Below, piece after piece: positions 1-11,965 of a stretch of 64,000 nucleotides of DNA. The DNA is taken from positions 6,190,311 through 6,254,310 of the forward strand of contig NW_006499435.1 of assembly GCF_000471905.2 (NCBI RefSeq), read 5' to 3'. The stretch's first letter is position 1, and the number at the start of each line of letters is the position of its first letter. The position numbers were made by a program, and so were the translations under genes. A model generated the notes under the pieces. The model was not told the origin of the DNA. It did not search any database and saw only the letters and a list, made by a program, of their open reading frames with translations. This stretch comes from Amborella trichopoda. Its lineage: Eukaryota; Streptophyta; Magnoliopsida; Amborellales; Amborellaceae.

Positions 1-1823
1 GGCTTTTCTGGGCAACATTCATGACCTGAATAATTGTCCAACCTCTCTTCCAGACTCTGTGATTCTGTCTCCCTAGCATTTGCAATATGTTTCTTTTCAA
101 GTTGAGAATCAGATCTACTCTCAGATATTTCAAGCTCAATTTTTATTTGGACATCAGAGCTACCAGAACTCCTGAGAACAGGATTATTACATTCCGAGGT
201 CACATTTGCATCAGTCTCGCTGGATTTCACGCATTCTTTGATATCATTGATGGTCGCTGTTGCCGTAGGGATCTTTTCGGATGTTAAAGCTTGTCGGTTG
301 GCTGATCCATTAAAACTATGACTCCTACCCAATTGTATGTTTTGCTTTCTTACAACACCACCATTGCAACTGAGACTCTTAAGGGTACAAGAGGATTCTG
401 AATCCAAACCGTTAGCAAACTCTACAGTAACAGTGCCAAGAGCACAGTCATGGCTGCTCCTCTTCTCATTTTCCATTCCATTCCCATCTTCATTCGTGTA
501 ATCAAGTAGGCCTTCATGAGCTATTTCCATGTTCTTGGATTCTCCTACTTGGACTGCTACTTGAAGACAAACCAAAGGTTGCACTGCTCTTTTGCCCGAT
601 GGTGCAAAAGCCTCAGAATTAGGGTCTTCCCCAACTATCTTCTCAAAAGAATGATGAACTTCATTATCCTGAGGCTTCTCAGAGGCAGCTGTGTTTTGCT
701 TCACTTCAACACTTAGGTCTTTTAGCAGGTTCAGACTACTCTCAGCCGGTGCCTGCACATCATCCACCTCCATATCCATTCGATCAGCAAGCAGCTGCAT
801 CTTTCCATTCACATCATTAGCACTCGTAGGCTTGACATCAGACACACTGTGGTTCTTATCCATTTGAACCTCACATAGAAATAATTTTCCATCCTGGTGG
901 GACGATAGCGGTACAGTCGAAGACCTATTGCCCCCTTGGATTGTGTCGACAGAATTATGTGTTTTCCCACTGTTACGACTAGACCTGGGCCTGTTCCTTC
1001 GAGCATAGGCTTGATTTTTAAACCCAAGGCGGACACCAACTGAGTCCTCAGATTCCCTTGCATTGTTATTATTTTGGCTCCCTTCAACATTATATTTCCT
1101 AGAGGAAGATGACTTCTCCCTGGCCGGAATATCATTATCACCAACAAAGAGCGATAGATTATCAGCAGTATTTGGTTCTCCTCCGAGAAGAGCTCCCAGC
1201 CTCCCGCTGCTTTCAGCAGAATCTCCATTTGGTGATGCAGTCAGCACAAAGCTACCTCTAGCTTCGCTAGATAGATTAACCCATGTAAAGCCAAATATGA
1301 CTATATACAATACTACAAACCAAGACTCAGAAAGCAATGCACATCAAACATATATACCTTGCCAAACAATGTTCTGGCGGCTGATCCGTGAGTGAGGTAG
1401 ATTGAAGACTAACAGAAGCTGCTAGCCTAAGTTTATAATCTAAGGGATTGCCACCCTACCATGCCAAAACGGAAACTCTTATTTACTAAATGGGATTGCG
1501 ACCTCATGAAATGTATCAAGGAGAATGTTGAAGCGAAACAACAACAAACAGGTACACTTACCTTCTCAAGAAACTCTAGTTCCCTTCTCCTTTCCTGTCT
1601 CACATCAAATTCCACCCTGCACGTAGCTCATTTAGAATGCAGCTTTGATACGAAAAACAAAAAATCAAAGCACTCCAAAGTTGGATGGATATAGAGAGAA
1701 AATCAGTGAGGGTGGTTACCTGAGCTCCGCTTGAGCCTTTTCAATGGCTGCACGACGTGGAGAGGTTCGGTTCTCCAGCACAACAACTCCACTACCCACA
1801 CGTCCTCCCCCTCTCCCTCCCAT
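1..1823 (-). CDS. EAF1: EAF1/VID21-like NuA4 complex scaffold protein, 5' part (partial)
   Basis: N-terminal part of the large plant EAF1 protein, in its family a nuclear scaffold of the NuA4 histone H4/H2A acetyltransferase complex. Seen: four exons at 1823-1720, 1616-1562, 1455-1358 and 1266 to beyond position 1, with GT/AG borders and compatible phases (2, 0, 2). Exon 1 encodes a Gly-rich start, then SPRRAAIEKAQAEL. Exon 2 gives EFDVRQERRRELEFLEK. Exon 3 gives GGNPLDYKL and SVSLQSTSLTDQ. Exon 4 opens with FVLTASPNGDSAESSG. These follow in order the conserved plant EAF1 N-terminus. Exon 4 then runs about 420 codons of Ser/Asn/Glu-rich, low-complexity protein with no stop to the window edge. 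The HSA and SANT/Myb domains expected further on lie outside. The ATG at 1823 was chosen because an in-frame TAG lies 15 codons upstream. Family assignment is from recalled motifs; the start is less certain than the family. Confidence 0.9.
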
Positions 1824-3030
1824 TGTTTCCAACTCTACGCATTTACCCCACACACACCCTCTGTCCTAACATCACCATTTCAGTCCATCAATCGAGGCTC
1901 TTCTGTCTGCTGAATGGATGGGAACATGGATCTGTCAAGATTTCAAGAACACATACCAACGCGCCCTGGGAAGCGCAATTCCTTCAAATGCACATATACA
2001 ACTACAGAGAGCATGATAGAGGCCTTTCAATCGTGCTAAGGTGCTGCACCAAAACACTTTTATCTTGTATGAAAAATAACAAAATTTCTATAAAATAAAA
2101 GGAGCAAAGAGAGAAAAAAAATCGAAGCGAATAACATGGGTTAAGAGATGCCAACAAGTCAGCAATCATCATCTAAAAGAACAGATGGTCTACCATTGCC
2201 GCCACAATGAGCTGTCAAAAGACTGATTTTTTCAGTTTTCTTTTCTTTTTTGAAAGATAATAGTAAGCCCGAAGGACGAGTTACATCAAGTAGCAGAAGG
2301 ACATAAGTCATGAGACACAAAAGATGAAAATTGAAGTTCATCAATAATTCTCTCAAAATTGAACAATGCGCATTTCAAAGTAAACACAGGTGCATTGTTC
2401 AAAGTAAACAATGCTTGCACAGGTGTGTAAGCAATGGAAAGAACCTCGCAGTTTCTTCATACAGTAACATAAACTTGTTTCTTCAGGAGAAAGGAATGTG
2501 AATAAAGATCTCCATAATGCACATTCATGTAACTTTGAAATAACAAAAGAAAAATAGATGCAGAAGTTCTACACCATCGAATGCATTGCAACCCTGTCTC
2601 GTGCATTTGTACTTGTGGCATTCAAATAGAATTACACGAACCAAAACTTTGCGAAATAATATATAGCTTACAAATTGCATAGAATGCATAAGACAATTAC
2701 GTGATAAACCCTAAAAGGAGGCAAACTGTTAATTAGTTGAATGTGTGCATTCGCCTCATGGAGGCTCGGGAATCTCTCATTTGCCTTCTCTTATGAGATT
2801 AAACAATTATTCCGGGGTGTTCAGAGATAAGGAATCACTCTTTCAGAGACAAGGGAGGGGCATGAAGCATCAGAGCGCAGACAAAGACAGTATTTTTTTG
2901 TAGATTCTAAAATTTAGGGTTTAGGGTACATGGACTTTTATCTATTTAACTTAGGGTATTCGGGTACTTTTTTTTTTTTTAGAGAATTAAGGCGTAGAGT
3001 TGGAAGTTTAATTTTGTAAAAAATGAGGGA
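1824..3030 (-). other. EAF1 5' flank and intergenic DNA
   Basis: Upstream of the EAF1 start codon, presumably 5' leader and promoter. Immediately upstream a short stretch reads like the VNA(E) residues that precede the methionine in some relatives, but TAG follows and the frame is shifted by one base, so a longer N-terminus is not usable here. No clear TATA box or other element could be assigned. Positions 2100-3030 are A/T-rich with no convincing ORF. Confidence 0.4.
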
Positions 3031-3124
3031 TATGTTGTTAAAATTGCTTAAAGAGCAAGATAGGTTTTAGGATTTTTTTTTTTTTTTCTATAAATATGCA
3101 AGTCGTACCTCCCCGAATCAGGAA

Positions 3125-3935
3125 ATGATCATTATCGTTTGGGGGTCCTGCCTCCACCGGGTTCTTCACAGTGGGTCTATCTAATGGTGTTTGTTTCGCG
3201 TTGCCCGTGGGCACCCGATCGTTGGCTATTGCTTGCAAAACTTTTATCCTTGGATTTTCTCCTTGCCAATCATGGTGCTTTTTGTAGGGAGGACAAGAAA
3301 CACTACCCTTGGGCATTCATTTGGCATTGGGTAAATGGTTCAGCACCTGTTTGAGTGGCATTTCAAATTTTAATCCTCTTTTCGGGGGAAGAAGTGCTAG
3401 CAATCATGGCTGGATATTTGAAGCTAAAGAATCTACTGAGGATTGGATCATCTCTTTGTTCATTTTTTGGACCCAGCAACACAAAGCTCTGATTTCGAAC
3501 AGGTGCTTCAAACTAGAGAGTGAATTTATTGGGCTGCTCTGCCTGACGGGTCCACCAAACCGGACCGTGATGGCTACTCATTTTTTGTCATTACCAATCG
3601 ATCAACTTCACTGCTGCCCAAGTGTCAGCTGCTCTCTCCTTGAAGGCATCAAACTTTGCCAACTCTCTTATTATCGAAAGTAAGCCCTTGCTTGGGCTTC
3701 CAACTCAGTCCCCCTGTGCGTGGCAGCTCAAGCCTCTTTCGACCAAATTTCAACATCAAAAGCTCACTCATCGTCTCCTTCAAACATTTCTCAAGAAGTC
3801 CAAAGAGGGTGCCATTTCCCCCTGCTTTTCCTCTTCTTTTTTTTTCTTTTTTTTCCCTTTTTTTTTTTTTATTTATACATATGGGCCCATTTTGCATAAG
3901 AACACAACTTGTATATCTCTCGTTACATAGGTTCT
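3125..3935 (+). mobile_element. Degenerate LINE 3' end (zinc-finger/RNase H-like region)
   Basis: A decayed plus-strand piece that reads, across several frames, like the end of a plant L1-type LINE ORF2. Around 3640-3780 the words ANSLIIES and CAWQLKPL are typical of the C-terminal RNase H-like domain, where IIESD.. is usual; the aspartate is lost here. Around 3270-3350 a Cys/His-containing stretch resembles the zf-RVT region. It is followed by T-rich runs (3837-3870) and a short 3' tail. Many frame breaks; no intact protein. Moderate to low confidence, since the match rests on short motifs. Confidence 0.42.
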
Positions 3936-4339
3936 AGTATAGGGGAATGATTTAAAGCATCAGTTGTATAATACTATAACGCAATCATCTTCGACAACCA
4001 TGTTTCAGATATTTGTTTGATATGGATTTTAAATATATATTCCTTTTATTCTAAAAAACAATCACAAAAAAAAAAAATTTGAAAAAACGTTTTAGAAAGT
4101 GGTTTTTTTAGTCCAATTAATATAAGCAGTCTATTTTAGTGAGATGGTTAGATATACTTCACATAAGGATTTTTTTATTTTTAAATTTTTTATATAGCAT
4201 TATCATCATTAGATTAAAATGCTAAAAAAGAAAAAAGTGATTTCGAATTTGTTAAGGCCTAGATCTTAAAATTCACCAAATGGGCGATTGAGATTCATTG
4301 TTGGAGGGTACTAATATTGACCATATTTAAGTTGCAAAT

Positions 4340-4371
<32 letters not shown>

Positions 4372-4439
4372 CGATGATTGATTACGAGGATGAAGAGAAT
4401 GTGTGTGCAAATTTATGGTTTCTAGAGGTGTGATTGCAT

Positions 4440-5050
4440 TACACTACAATACAACCCCTCCAGTGCATATCTTTTATGCTGTAGGAAAAACATAAAAACG
4501 TGTCTTTTTTAAAAATTAAAATTAAAATTAAAAAATTAAAATAAAATGAATAAATAAAACAAGAAAAGGTTTCTATTCTTCCCCTACAGCATAAAAGATA
4601 TATACTTCCGCCTGCATCCAACCGTCAAATTTAGATTAATTGAGCCACTAACCATTTAATTTAGATCTGATGCCTTAGAGTCTTTTATTTTTAATTTTTT
4701 CTACTAATTATATGAATATGAAATTTGGTACATACTATCACTTCAATGGGTGAACCTAAATAAAATATTTTTTATAAAATACAATGGCCAAAATACCCTT
4801 AAAACTTTTAGGGCATTTTAGTCAATTTATTTTATTGAGAATATTATTTTTATATTTTTTATAGGTGATAGTTCAAGAAAAGATTGGACGTCCAAATTTG
4901 GTGTCAAAATTTTTTGTATTAAAAATAAAATAGTATAGAGGGTGACATTGTGATGGAGTTATCTAAGCCATCCATTTAGAATTGACGGTTGGCTAGGGGG
5001 AACCATAGAAGTTTTATGATGTATGGGAAGCATAGAAAGCTTGCCCTAAA
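4440..5050. mobile_element. Inverted-repeat (MITE-like) element with nested arms
   Basis: The left arm (about 4568-4635) and right arm (about 4975-5045, read in reverse) align over roughly 65 bases, including the blocks TTTCTAT.CTTCCC.TAC, CATAAAA and CCAACCGTCAA. The sequence between them is A/T-rich and noncoding, as in a MITE. A second, perfect 19-bp inverted repeat (4467-4485 against 4583-4601) pairs the left arm with another copy of the same end, so two copies may be nested. A related single end lies at 53820-53945. Terminal bases and target duplication are not certain. Confidence 0.5.
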
Positions 5051-5306
5051 AAGAAATGTGACTTTGGCTAAAACAAAAAACGGTAATTGTCTTGGAGAGA
5101 GAACAATGACGTGGGCAGATTATCACATACAAGGTGCAATTTGTATAGAACTGAGGCTCTAAAACATCAAATTAGAATGCACCTTTAAATAATATTGAGA
5201 AATATGGTTTTAACATTGAAAATATTTGTAATAGACTTAAAATATATTTTTATCTTTAATTATAAAATTTAAAGCTTAAAAAATAGTGTAGATCGAGCAT
5301 ATATAT

Positions 5307-7067
5307 TGTCACACCCCCAGTTTTCAAACATTCCCGAGGTGCAACAGACAATTCTTATACTATCTATATATAAAACAAATTTAGAATTTCTACTACTATA
5401 TACGAATTGCACCAAATAGTGTAATTTTAATCTGTACAAATTCTGCCCACAACCGATATTAACATGAAGACTAGATAAACATATCTTGATAGAACAAAAA
5501 TTACATCAATGCCTTTGATCAAAAGTTACAAAGGGAATGTCAATCATGCCTACACATTCTTCAAAGATAGTCCTGCTGCATTCGAACTATGAGACTGCAA
5601 TTACCCTGAAAACATTTACCATAGTTTGGTGAGTTTGGTTACTCAGTAAGTGATCATCATGGTCCTCAAAAATAATCATGGTTGGAAGATATAAACATTT
5701 TCTGAAGAATGTATGTTAAAAACAACCTGAATTGCAAGCAAAGCATTTATAGATAACAATTACACTTTCACAAATACACAGTTAAACATAATCCAAATGA
5801 TTGATATGATTATAAACATTTCAACAAAGATGCATAATTCAAAGGATTTCACAAAATGCCCTACTGGCGTCCCAAGTAGGTCACCTATATACCCCACCAG
5901 CATCCTGATAGGTCCAAACAATCCCTGCAGATCCAAACCTACCTCATCGGCGTTCCGGATGAGTTCAAATAGCCCCTATCGGATAAGTTTAAATAATCCC
6001 AGCAGGTCCAAACATACATCACCGGCATCCCGGATGAGTCCAAATAGTCCCTATCGGTGTAACGGGATAGATCATAACAATCCTTGCAGGTCCAATCATA
6101 CCTCACTGGCATCCCGATGAGTCCAAGTAGTCCCTACAGGCATAACCGAATAGGTCATAACGATCCCTTCAGGTCCACTTAATCAAATTATTTCTGAAAC
6201 TCTTTAAACATCAGAAAGCAACAATATCATATATGCAAAATATCATTGAAATCATTAACATGAATTCACTTAAAGCAATTTAATAACAATCACTTTCATT
6301 GAAATATCTGTAAGTAGCCAGTTAAACATTTTGTGCAATAATTTATGAAATGTAGTAGTTTTGAAGAACATTATTGAAATCAAACACGATAACAGTCTAG
6401 TATCAATAGACAAACTTTTATCAGAATCCAAAATTAAATACGGAATTATTACAATTTATGAAATTACCAATTTGTAAATAATCATTTCATAGGCAATACT
6501 ACAATCAAGTGTAAAAATATCAGAGACAATTAGTATGGTTCCCTTTGAGACAAGCCGAGTAATCGCAAACTAAGAGCGCCCGACCATCTTTGCAAAGGAA
6601 GCAGACATCCTTTGAAATCTCTTTCTTTCGCTTCTTCCCCTTTTTCCCTTTACTAAATAGTAAACTCTACGCACCCTAGTAGTAGAGAGAGAAAGAAATA
6701 TGTCATTTACTAAACATAACAGTAAACAGTTAGAGAGAGAGAGTTTCGAATAAAATAGAAATACCTCATATGCAAGGTGTTTTACAAATGAGATAAGAGG
6801 AATGTAAAGCCGCCACGTATAAACAAAAGCTTGTGTTAACATAAAGTTTTAAGATGGTGGACCTAATGTCCACCCAAATAAAATTGAACCCTCAAGCATA
6901 TTAACAATAATATCGTTTTATTTATTGTTAATATAAAAGTAGCAATATATTCCTATTATTATTATCATTACTAATATATAATTATTATTTTATTTATTTA
7001 TTTTGTATTTATTTTTATTAACACAAATAATATTATTTTTCCATTTCAAAAATTGTGGGTCGTCACA
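5307..7067 (-). mobile_element. Solo LTR, 1761 bp, with 5-bp target duplication TATAT
   Basis: On the plus strand it starts TGTCACACCCCC and ends GGGTCGTCACA, i.e. TG...CA ends with a short inverted repeat (TGTCAC/GTCACA related). Both sides carry the same five bases, TATAT (5302-5306 and 7068-7072), as left by LTR-retrotransposon integration. No protease, RT, integrase or second LTR lies inside or beside it, so it is read as a solo LTR after recombination. By analogy with the gypsy element at 44406-47997, whose LTR also starts TGTCACA on the plus strand and which reads on the minus strand, this LTR is probably minus-oriented Ty3/gypsy. An internal degenerate tandem array lies at about 5860-6175. 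Confidence 0.85.
5860..6175. repeat. Degenerate tandem repeat inside the solo LTR
   Basis: Imperfect tandem units of roughly 65-75 bases built on the phrases GCAGGTCCAAAC, CATCCCGGATGAG and TCCAAATAGTCCCTA, about four copies. The 107-codon ORF across them is a by-product of the repeat and has no recognisable domain. Confidence 0.6.
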
Positions 7068-7529
7068 TATATGAAAACCTTTAAAATTGACGATCCAAAA
7101 ATACATTACAATTGCCCTATTTCCAGAGCTTGAAATCCATTTTTTTCTCATGTCCATATATCTTGACGCCGAGATGATCAACCTGAAGATATTTGGGCAT
7201 CAAAACAACCTCTTATAATGAAATTTTTGAGGTGGGCTCCAATTTGATTGTTTAGAGTCTCGGCTCTATATAAACTTCTCCCTTACATAAATGATAGAGG
7301 AGTGCCTCCCTTCTATGTTCCCCACTTGTTAAGAGCGTCGAGGCCATATGTAGGTGATGCATTGGACAGTCTTTCAACTAGTCAAGACAATTATTGTGGG
7401 TCGTTTGACCCAATCAGTCCACCGTTTAACGGCCTTCTTTATGATAATCCACATCTCAAGGTTGCAAGGAGATCTATGAGGGGAAGGCCAATTTTTTTAA
7501 GGAGTTCATTTTAGTTTGTTATGTTCTTA

Positions 7530-7842
7530 TAGGGGTGGCAATGAAATCGTACCCAACCGAGACCCGACAATCAAACCTGACCAGGGTCCAGGTATGGGGC
7601 AAAAAATTGGACCCAGTGGGTCGGGTTCGGGTCCGGGTCAAAATCTTGGACCCAAATACTATTCGAGTCTTGGTCCATGTAGACCCGACCCAATATAATA
7701 TTTAAATATGATATGTATATATTTATTTATTTATTGGGTCGGGTCTGGGCCTGATAACTTCGGGTCCAAATGGGTTTGGGTCCCATAAACTTTGTTGGGG
7801 TCCAGCCCGACCCGGACCCTACCCGACCTATTGCCACCCCTA
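7530..7842. mobile_element. Non-autonomous hAT-like MITE, 313 bp
   Basis: Perfect 13-bp terminal inverted repeats: TAGGGGTGGCAAT at 7530-7542 and its complement at 7830-7842. The flanks TGTTCTTA and TGTTTTTT agree at 6 of 8 bases, fitting a decayed 8-bp hAT target duplication. The interior consists of G/C-rich arms of repeated GGGTC/GACCC words on both sides of an A/T loop, so most of it can fold back. It encodes no protein. The TIR type is known from short plant hAT derivatives. Confidence 0.75.
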
Positions 7843-8615
7843 TGTTTTTTAGTGTCTTAGTGAATGCTAGTATTTTAATTAAAGTTAGGGTCAATTTAAT
7901 GATCTTTTATGTTTTAATTTAAGTGAAGATACTTATGAGGATTTTAATAATATAGTGAGGTAGTTTTGGTTTCTTTCTATAATAATGTAATAAAATGGTC
8001 TGGAGTGTTAGGGTTTTTAACACTTTTAGGGAGTGAATAATAAAAACATGTTGTGAATGGTAATAGCTAGAGTGTTGGGGTCACTTTTTTGTGCAAGAAA
8101 AGTCAGATCCACTCAAAATTGACCTCTTTTGATAGTTTATTAAATTATTTTCTCGATTTTCCTACATCAAATTGCTATCAGAGCATACGTTGTTTTCAAC
8201 AACAAAGTTGAGAATTATAGCTACTGCTATAGGCTCATGAAACTATTGCAGGTTCATGCCCATTAAAACCTATATACTAGTTGTAATTCCAATGGGCTGC
8301 ATGAAGTCATTGTCATATTGTTATGGGTTCATGGCCATTAAAACTTGCAATTCCTATGAATAATGGACCTCATGCCATTAAAACCTGTAACTCCTATGAA
8401 TAATGGACCTCATGCCCATTATAACTTGTGGTAACAGCTATTGTAACTCATATTGTAATGGTTGTAATTCTTTTGCATGATGACCTACCCATAGTGTAAC
8501 CCCCGAAGGAATATGTATCTATATGGCACATTGCTCTATGATTTGTAGAGTGTGAAAAAACATATGTATTTACTTGTACTTGAATATTATTCTCTCTTCT
8601 CGCCCAATCTTAACA
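7843..8615 (+). other. Probable LTR remnants upstream of the copia relic
   Basis: A/T-rich noncoding DNA. Two places look like an LTR 3' end followed by a tRNA-Met primer site: 8163-8184 (CCTACATCA, then TTGCTATCAGAGC, one base off the usual TGGTATCAGAGC) and the better one at 8610-8627. Between them, 8255-8425 holds two to three imperfect copies of a phrase with CATGCCCATTAAAACCTG. LTR start points could not be fixed. Confidence 0.4.
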
Positions 8616-8627
8616 TGGTATCAGAGC
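8616..8627 (+). other. Primer-binding site for initiator tRNA-Met
   Basis: TGGTATCAGAGC directly follows ...TTAACA, the CA end expected of an LTR. This is the standard plant copia-type primer site complementary to the 3' end of tRNA-iMet. The copia gag relic begins about 450 bases downstream on the same strand. Confidence 0.75.
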
Positions 8628-10265
8628 AGGACTTGCAACCCTATGATACCCAGTACTTCACGTGACCCTATAATCATGATTTTTCTTCCTTCTTGGGCTT
8701 GAAGTTATGATGTATCAACAACCTTGTACTTCCAACAAGATCATATCACTTTCTTTTATTAATAAGTTTTCATCCCAAACTCCTTTCTTTTTCAACAACA
8801 TCATGTTTCCAGCAACCTTACATTTGCAACAACTTCATATTTCTAGCAATCTCACATTTCCAGCAACCTCACAGTAACCCCAAACTCCTTTCTTTTTCAA
8901 CACCTCATATTTCCAGCAACCTCATATTTTCAGCAATCTCACATTTGCAGCAACCTCACATTTGAAACACATAAATCAAAAAATCAAAAATAAAACCTTA
9001 GGATTTCTAGTTCGAGAGAGAGGGAAAATCTCATAAATCAAGCACAATATTTCCACGAGAAGTAGTCAATCTAACAACCCAAGATTGATGATTACTATAA
9101 TTAAGCTAGACAGGAAACCGGAGGAAATTGGATTGTATCACAAGAAAAGTGAGAGAGCATCCTACAAACGATCCATACCACATGATGAATGGGAAAGTGA
9201 GATCTTGACAGTAGTGGCATGGCTCCTTCATTCGATCCAGCCAAGTATCAGTAAAGGGTTGTTGCTTCTTAAGACTGCAAAGTATATATGGGAGGCAGTA
9301 GTCAATACATACTCACAACAACATGATATGGCTAGGATTTACCGATTGCATCGTTAAATAGAAACTTTGTAGCAAGGAGAAATGATTGTGGAAGAGTACT
9401 TTGGGAAACTAAACCAAAAGTGGGAAAAACTAGACCATTGTCAGCTTATTAATCCCACAGTATTAAAAAAAAGTTTGGGCAAAGATCTTTGAGTTCTTAC
9501 TGAGCCTACATCCCGCCATTAAACTTCAAAGAGTAAAGATTATAGGAAAGGACAAATTTTCCTCTGTTGAATATGTCTATGATTATGCAAGGGGAGAGGC
9601 CAGTAAAAAAACTATTGCAAAAAGACAAAACTCAAGCATCCATCATGAACGATCAGCCTTTGCAACAAACTTCAAGCTAGAGAAAAGTGGGCATAAAAGG
9701 GTGAAGTCTTGCTCTACTATCTCCAGCCGAAAAGAAAAATCTTAAATGCTCCCATTGTGGGAAAAGAAGACACTCAAGAGCATTGTTAGAACTTGCATCC
9801 ACACTTGGGTATGAAACCAAGGATTGCAAGTGCCCATGTTGTATCGAGTGAGGGGGAGGAAATCTCAGTCACACAACCCAATTTATCCAGTCCAAGAGAT
9901 TAGGCCATCAAAGAATTATAACATTAGTTGACTACTTTTAAGGCTTTATTCAACTATAGAACACTAGTGGAACAGCCAGGTACATATGCAATTGTAAACT
10001 AGGTCAACTCCACCTCTTCTGCACCTTAGATCATTGATTCATGGGCTATTGACCATATGATTGTAAGAAAGTCTGTTTCTTATCTTTTTCTCCCACTTCT
10101 AGTGAAGTTAAACTTGTTGATGGATCCATGACTAGTGCCTGTGGTAATGATACATGTAAACTTCTATCATCCGTTTCCTTATCCTCTATAATGAATGTGC
10201 CTTCTTTTCTTTCCAATCTTTTTTCTGTTAGTAACCTGATGAACTAGCTAAATTTCAATGTGTTT
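8628..10265 (+). pseudogene. Ty1/copia gag-protease relic
   Basis: Plus-strand decayed copia polyprotein. At 9085-9470 the gag (UBN2-type) motifs read in order: DEWESE, VVAWLLHSI, TAKYIWEAVVNTYSQ, and (next frame segment) VEEYFGKLNQKWEKLD. At about 9740-9790 a zinc-knuckle start (CSHCGKRRH) is seen, with the last Cys lost. At about 10025-10060 a protease-like phrase IDSWAIDHM stands where IDSGATDHM is expected, so the catalytic DSG is DSW. The leader (8800-8970) contains repeated TTTCCAGCAACCTCACA phrases. Stops and frame changes are frequent. Coding similarity ends near 10265, before integrase. Confidence 0.75.
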
Positions 10266-10489
10266 ATACTCAAAATTGCGAGTAGGGGACTTCGCCTCCG
10301 ACTTGGCTTTGGGTGTGAATAAATTAATAAGTTGATAGAGTTTAGGTATCATCAAATTTCATTCCAAGGGAGAATCGGTCTTAAGACCTTATCCCTCTTA
10401 TATTGCCGACAGAGCCGGCTTCCCTACTAGCTTAACCTTGGAACTCAACCAATAAAGCCTTTGAAAAAGGGTTTTACATCAAATGGAGA

Positions 10490-11965
10490 TTTTAGGAAAA
10501 TAGATTTAGAAAGAGAATGAGGGAAGAGAACCACAAATAAACAACTAAACTAGAAAGATGCAAATAAACAAGAGTAAATAATCTAACTATAAGATGCAAG
10601 AAAATAAGAAATTAAAGAGCATAAAGATGAGAGAATGAATATAATCTAAACATGCATGACATAGAACAAAAGAGAGAGATAATAATATGGAATTACAAGC
10701 GTGGTTGCGAAGAAAGACAAAGACGAGATCCTCTTCAAAAAGACAGAGGGATATGAGCATGAAATACAAATAAAGATAATAATACAACATAGAAAAGAAT
10801 AGGATGAGCGAGATAAATGAGAAAAATAATACTAATAAATGACATGCGACGATAGTAATAAAACTAAGTACAATGAGGAAATAAAAGGAGAGAGCATGAG
10901 AATGAGGGTTAAGACGAATGAAATAGAGAGAAATAAGGGATGATACATTAAAAGGGGGGGAGAGAAGTGGATGAACACAAATTATTAACAAAAGACAATA
11001 AAATGTGAGAAAAATAGATGTAACAAGAATATGATGAAGACAACTAATCTATTGAACAAGATATAAAGGAAATAAATGAAATAAATATAAAAGAGAGTAG
11101 GGAATGAGAGGGATGAAGAAGATGATATTCAAACCATAGAACAGGAGGAAAGAAAATATATTAAAACAAACACCCATAACTAAAATTAAAGAGCATAATA
11201 AATGAGAACAAACAAATACTAGATTAAAGAAGGTGATAGATTGGATAGATTTACATTATTAAATGAGTAAGAGGGGAAAACAGAAACACAACAAATTAAA
11301 AGAAGTAAATACAACAAGAAAAAAAGATAAATTAACCACACAAAAGGATATGAAAGATAAGGGTGAGAAGAAAGAACCTATGCTATCCAATAGAATAAAC
11401 CCGGATGAGACACGAATGTCACAAACCAAGAAGATGACTCACTACATAAGGAAAGAAAATCGCTATTTAATGAAGAGGAAAATGAGGGAGAGAAAGATCT
11501 TCATTATCGAATAAGTAAAAAGAGAAATAAATACAACAATCTAAAAGGATAGATACAATAAAGGAAGAGACTAACAATATATCAAAAGAGATGGAGGTTA
11601 AGTGAGGGAAGATTTATGCTATTAAATAAAAAAAATAGGAAAGAGCATAAATATAACAAAACATAAGGAAATGGATGCAAACTAGCAAATGGACAATGAT
11701 CATGCAATAAGTAGATTAAAAGGGGAAGGAGATGATCAAATATAACTACATTAAAGGAGAAAACAAGGGAAAGTCGATAAGATCATAAATGGGGGAAAAT
11801 AAGTGAAACATAAACAAAATAGCTAAAAGAGGAATAAATGCATGAATCAAAAGAAGATGAAGAAGAAAGAAAAGTAAAGCCATGAAATGAAGAAAGGAAA
11901 GAAGATAATCATAAATCTAAAAATAAATGTTAGAAAAATCAATGAAAGAAGAAGGAAAATGACAT
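10490..11965 (+). other. Purine-biased (A+G) tract of about 1.5 kb
   Basis: Over roughly 1.5 kb the plus strand is overwhelmingly A and G, with words such as AAAGAGAGAG, GGAAAGAAG and AATGAGG but no simple repeat period. ORFs on both strands here (for example 10587-10991 minus and 11263-11514 plus) are composed of Lys/Arg/Glu or Phe/Leu/Ser only, as expected from composition, and are not believed. Base bias ends abruptly at about 11965. It may be the noncoding internal part of a large LTR element; this is inference. Confidence 0.6.

Noticed and set aside
1063..1395. 110-codon plus ORF over EAF1
   Set aside because: Antisense of EAF1 exons 3-4, which have strong coding and splice support on the minus strand.
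7560..7830. GGGTC-rich arms as interstitial telomere
   Set aside because: Not TTTAGGG; inside perfect TIRs of a MITE.
10587..10991. 134-codon minus ORF, Phe/Leu/Ser-rich and membrane-like
   Set aside because: Result of the purine/pyrimidine strand bias; no domain or conserved start.
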